A stretch of DNA of 64,000 nt, from positions 4,815,763 through 4,879,762 of the forward strand of contig JAQFVV010000031.1 of assembly GCA_028023455.1 (NCBI GenBank), read 5' to 3'. Below the pieces are notes generated by a model. The model was not told the DNA's origin and made no database searches. It saw only the letters and a program-made list of their open reading frames with translations. The stretch comes from Epiperipatus broadwayi. Lineage: Eukaryota > Onychophora > Udeonychophora > Euonychophora > Peripatidae. Positions 62,513-64,000 of the stretch are shown here, in pieces. Position numbers and translations under genes: made by a program. The first letter of the stretch is position 1; the number at the start of each line of letters is the position of its first letter.

Positions 62513-64000
62513 ACTGATTACAACAAAAGTAGCATGCTAACAATCTACAGTTAAATTCACAAAACAATTTTATCTCCAGCATTTATATAATAAAATAATA
62601 GTCAAAAAAAAAACAATAGTCATCTCAATATAATTACAACTTGTGGAAGATGAAAACAGTCTAGAACTATAGTCATTTATAAAGGTTTTGAATCACAACT
62701 AAATTTGCTAATCATCATTGTTTGCCAATATGCCTATCATTTCAACACAATAAAAATAATCCCAACTGACATGTACTCTGGACTATTCTACTTGAACTGT
62801 TAAAGAATGTTGAGAGCATGAAATTCTTATTACTGCAACCAAAGATAAGTTTATGTAAAGCACACAGGCTAGTCAATAAGCAGTTTTGTCAAAAATTTTT
62901 GATACTAATTGCCAGAGCTAAATTTCTTCATCTTCATGCTTAAAATCAATATCAGTAATTATCCCACAACTAATTTTTTTTTAATATTCACGTGAATATA
63001 TATATATATAGAGAGAGAGAGATTATGCCACTATGTCACAGAGAAAAAAAACAACTGCGATTTTCTCCATGAATACATAACTTTATAAGTTCAGTATAAA
63101 GATTATTAATAACATATACAAAAACAGACATTATCATTCATATTTTTCTCACATGCTTCCCAAAAAATTTTCTTACTATATAAGGTTCTACTTTAATGCT
63201 ACATGCTCTATAATGTACAAAATATATCTTTATCTGCAATCACAAGTTCAGATATCTAAACATAATAAATAAGATGGAACAATTGAGATTCAGAGATAAA
63301 ACGACTCACCAGCAGGTAAATTTTCAACAATGTAAGCATTCAACCTATAGAATCAACACTGATAAGCAGAAATGAAAGAATTTAATGACTGATCAAACAA
63401 AATATTAGCTGACAAACAAGAAAACTTATTGATTAAAAAAAGAGTTTTTTTAAATAATGTAACCACATAAATCAATTAGTCTTGTGTATTGTATGATAAA
63501 GAATCAACACATTGTGGAAAGTCAGGACAGTGTAATCACATGCCAACTCTATGACCCTCACTCTATTCCCCCATTAATCTATGCATGTGAAAAATGGAAC
63601 AATTGTAAATTGGGATATAAATAAAGTCTTTGAATATATATAATGATTAAGTAGTATATTGGAAAAAAGTATATACCAAATTAAATCATAACTTTTCTAA
63701 ATTACATTCACAATCTTACAAGCTGTCATTTCATCAAAAATTACTTTAAACTAACCAGTATGCAATCGTCGTATTTAATTGGAAAGTTGGTTTTACACTT
63801 CTGGTTGAGAGATTCAGATATTAAGGCTTACCATGATTAAAAATTTTTCCAAAAAAAATATGACATGTATTATTATGTTTTATAGCTTATGAGATTATAG
63901 ACTACAATCTACATTGGGTGGACAGTGTAAATTAATTTTATTGATTACATACTTCCAGGATAATGCTTATTAATCATTATGTTTATATTTCTAAATGCTC
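62513..64000. other. AT-rich stretch up to the window edge
   Basis: Probably upstream intron of the TMED gene. A TA/GA microsatellite is at 62995-63022. At 62800-62945 one plus frame reads a retroelement-like peptide (LCKAHRLVNKQFC, ARAKFLHLHA), which I could not assign. A donor-like GTGAGT on the minus strand at about 63304-63309 has no convincing exon. Confidence 0.4.

Noticed and set aside
63270-63345. Minus-strand micro-exon ending at a GTGAGT donor as an upstream TMED exon
   Set aside because: The frame gives no GOLD-like sequence and the exon would be under 40 nt.
542-64000. Many short open frames of 60-90 codons on both strands
   Set aside because: They are AT-rich, low-complexity, lack splice context or homology, and are expected by chance; only those overlapping recognised domains were used.
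1-64000. CRISPR arrays, rRNA genes, bacterial operons, phage modules
   Set aside because: No regularly spaced short repeats, no rRNA-like conserved blocks, no closely packed ORFs; the sequence is eukaryotic.

Overview
The window is animal nuclear DNA. It is very AT-rich, has consensus splice sites, tRNA-derived SINEs, decayed LINEs, Penelope-like elements, a Merlin DNA transposon and LTR elements with TG...CA ends, and no dense long ORFs. A large, repeat-rich invertebrate genome fits best; the sequence does not fix the phylum.

The host gene I trust most lies on the minus strand. Two exons of one TMED/p24 cargo-receptor gene are recognisable: an internal exon at 55574-55716 (end of the GOLD domain) and the last coding exon at 7692-7964 (coiled coil, membrane segment, cytoplasmic tail). 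They join in phase and are separated by an intron of about 47.6 kb, so most of the window is TMED intron filled with transposons. The 5' exons should lie to the right of the window. A second, weaker exon candidate (plus strand, 933-1112) sits outside the gene near the left edge.

Layout from left to right: the 3' end of an LTR-like repeat (1-481); exon candidate (933-1112); a minus-strand solo-LTR candidate (2612-4954); a foldback hairpin (6753-6911); TMED last exon (7692-7964); a near-perfect PLE-tail hairpin (11487-11709); a second copy of the left-edge repeat (15625-16059); a decayed RTE LINE (16921-22590) split by a 3.03 kb Merlin element (18724-21757) with an 8-bp target duplication; two foldbacks (24083-24540 and 24552-24931); a tRNA-derived SINE (27080-27174, minus); a minus-strand solo-LTR candidate (27362-29540); a PLE GIY-YIG remnant followed by a second tRNA-SINE (30200-31000); a solo LTR (31918-33565); an LTR retrotransposon without pol (34126-43095) whose 3' LTR is split by another TG...CA element (38631-41800); largely featureless AT-rich DNA with GC-richer LTR-like islands (43.1-55.5 kb); TMED internal exon; a palindromic pair of PLE copies (56480-57690); and two related LINE copies in tandem (58783-61411 and 61430-62512), the first carrying an in-frame triplicated 120-bp block.

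A recurring theme is insertion of TGTA...CA-type LTR elements into TA-repeat DNA with ATAT on both sides, and of Penelope-like sequence occurring as palindromes or hairpins. None of the mobile elements is visibly intact; all recognised reading frames contain stops, frameshifts or truncations.
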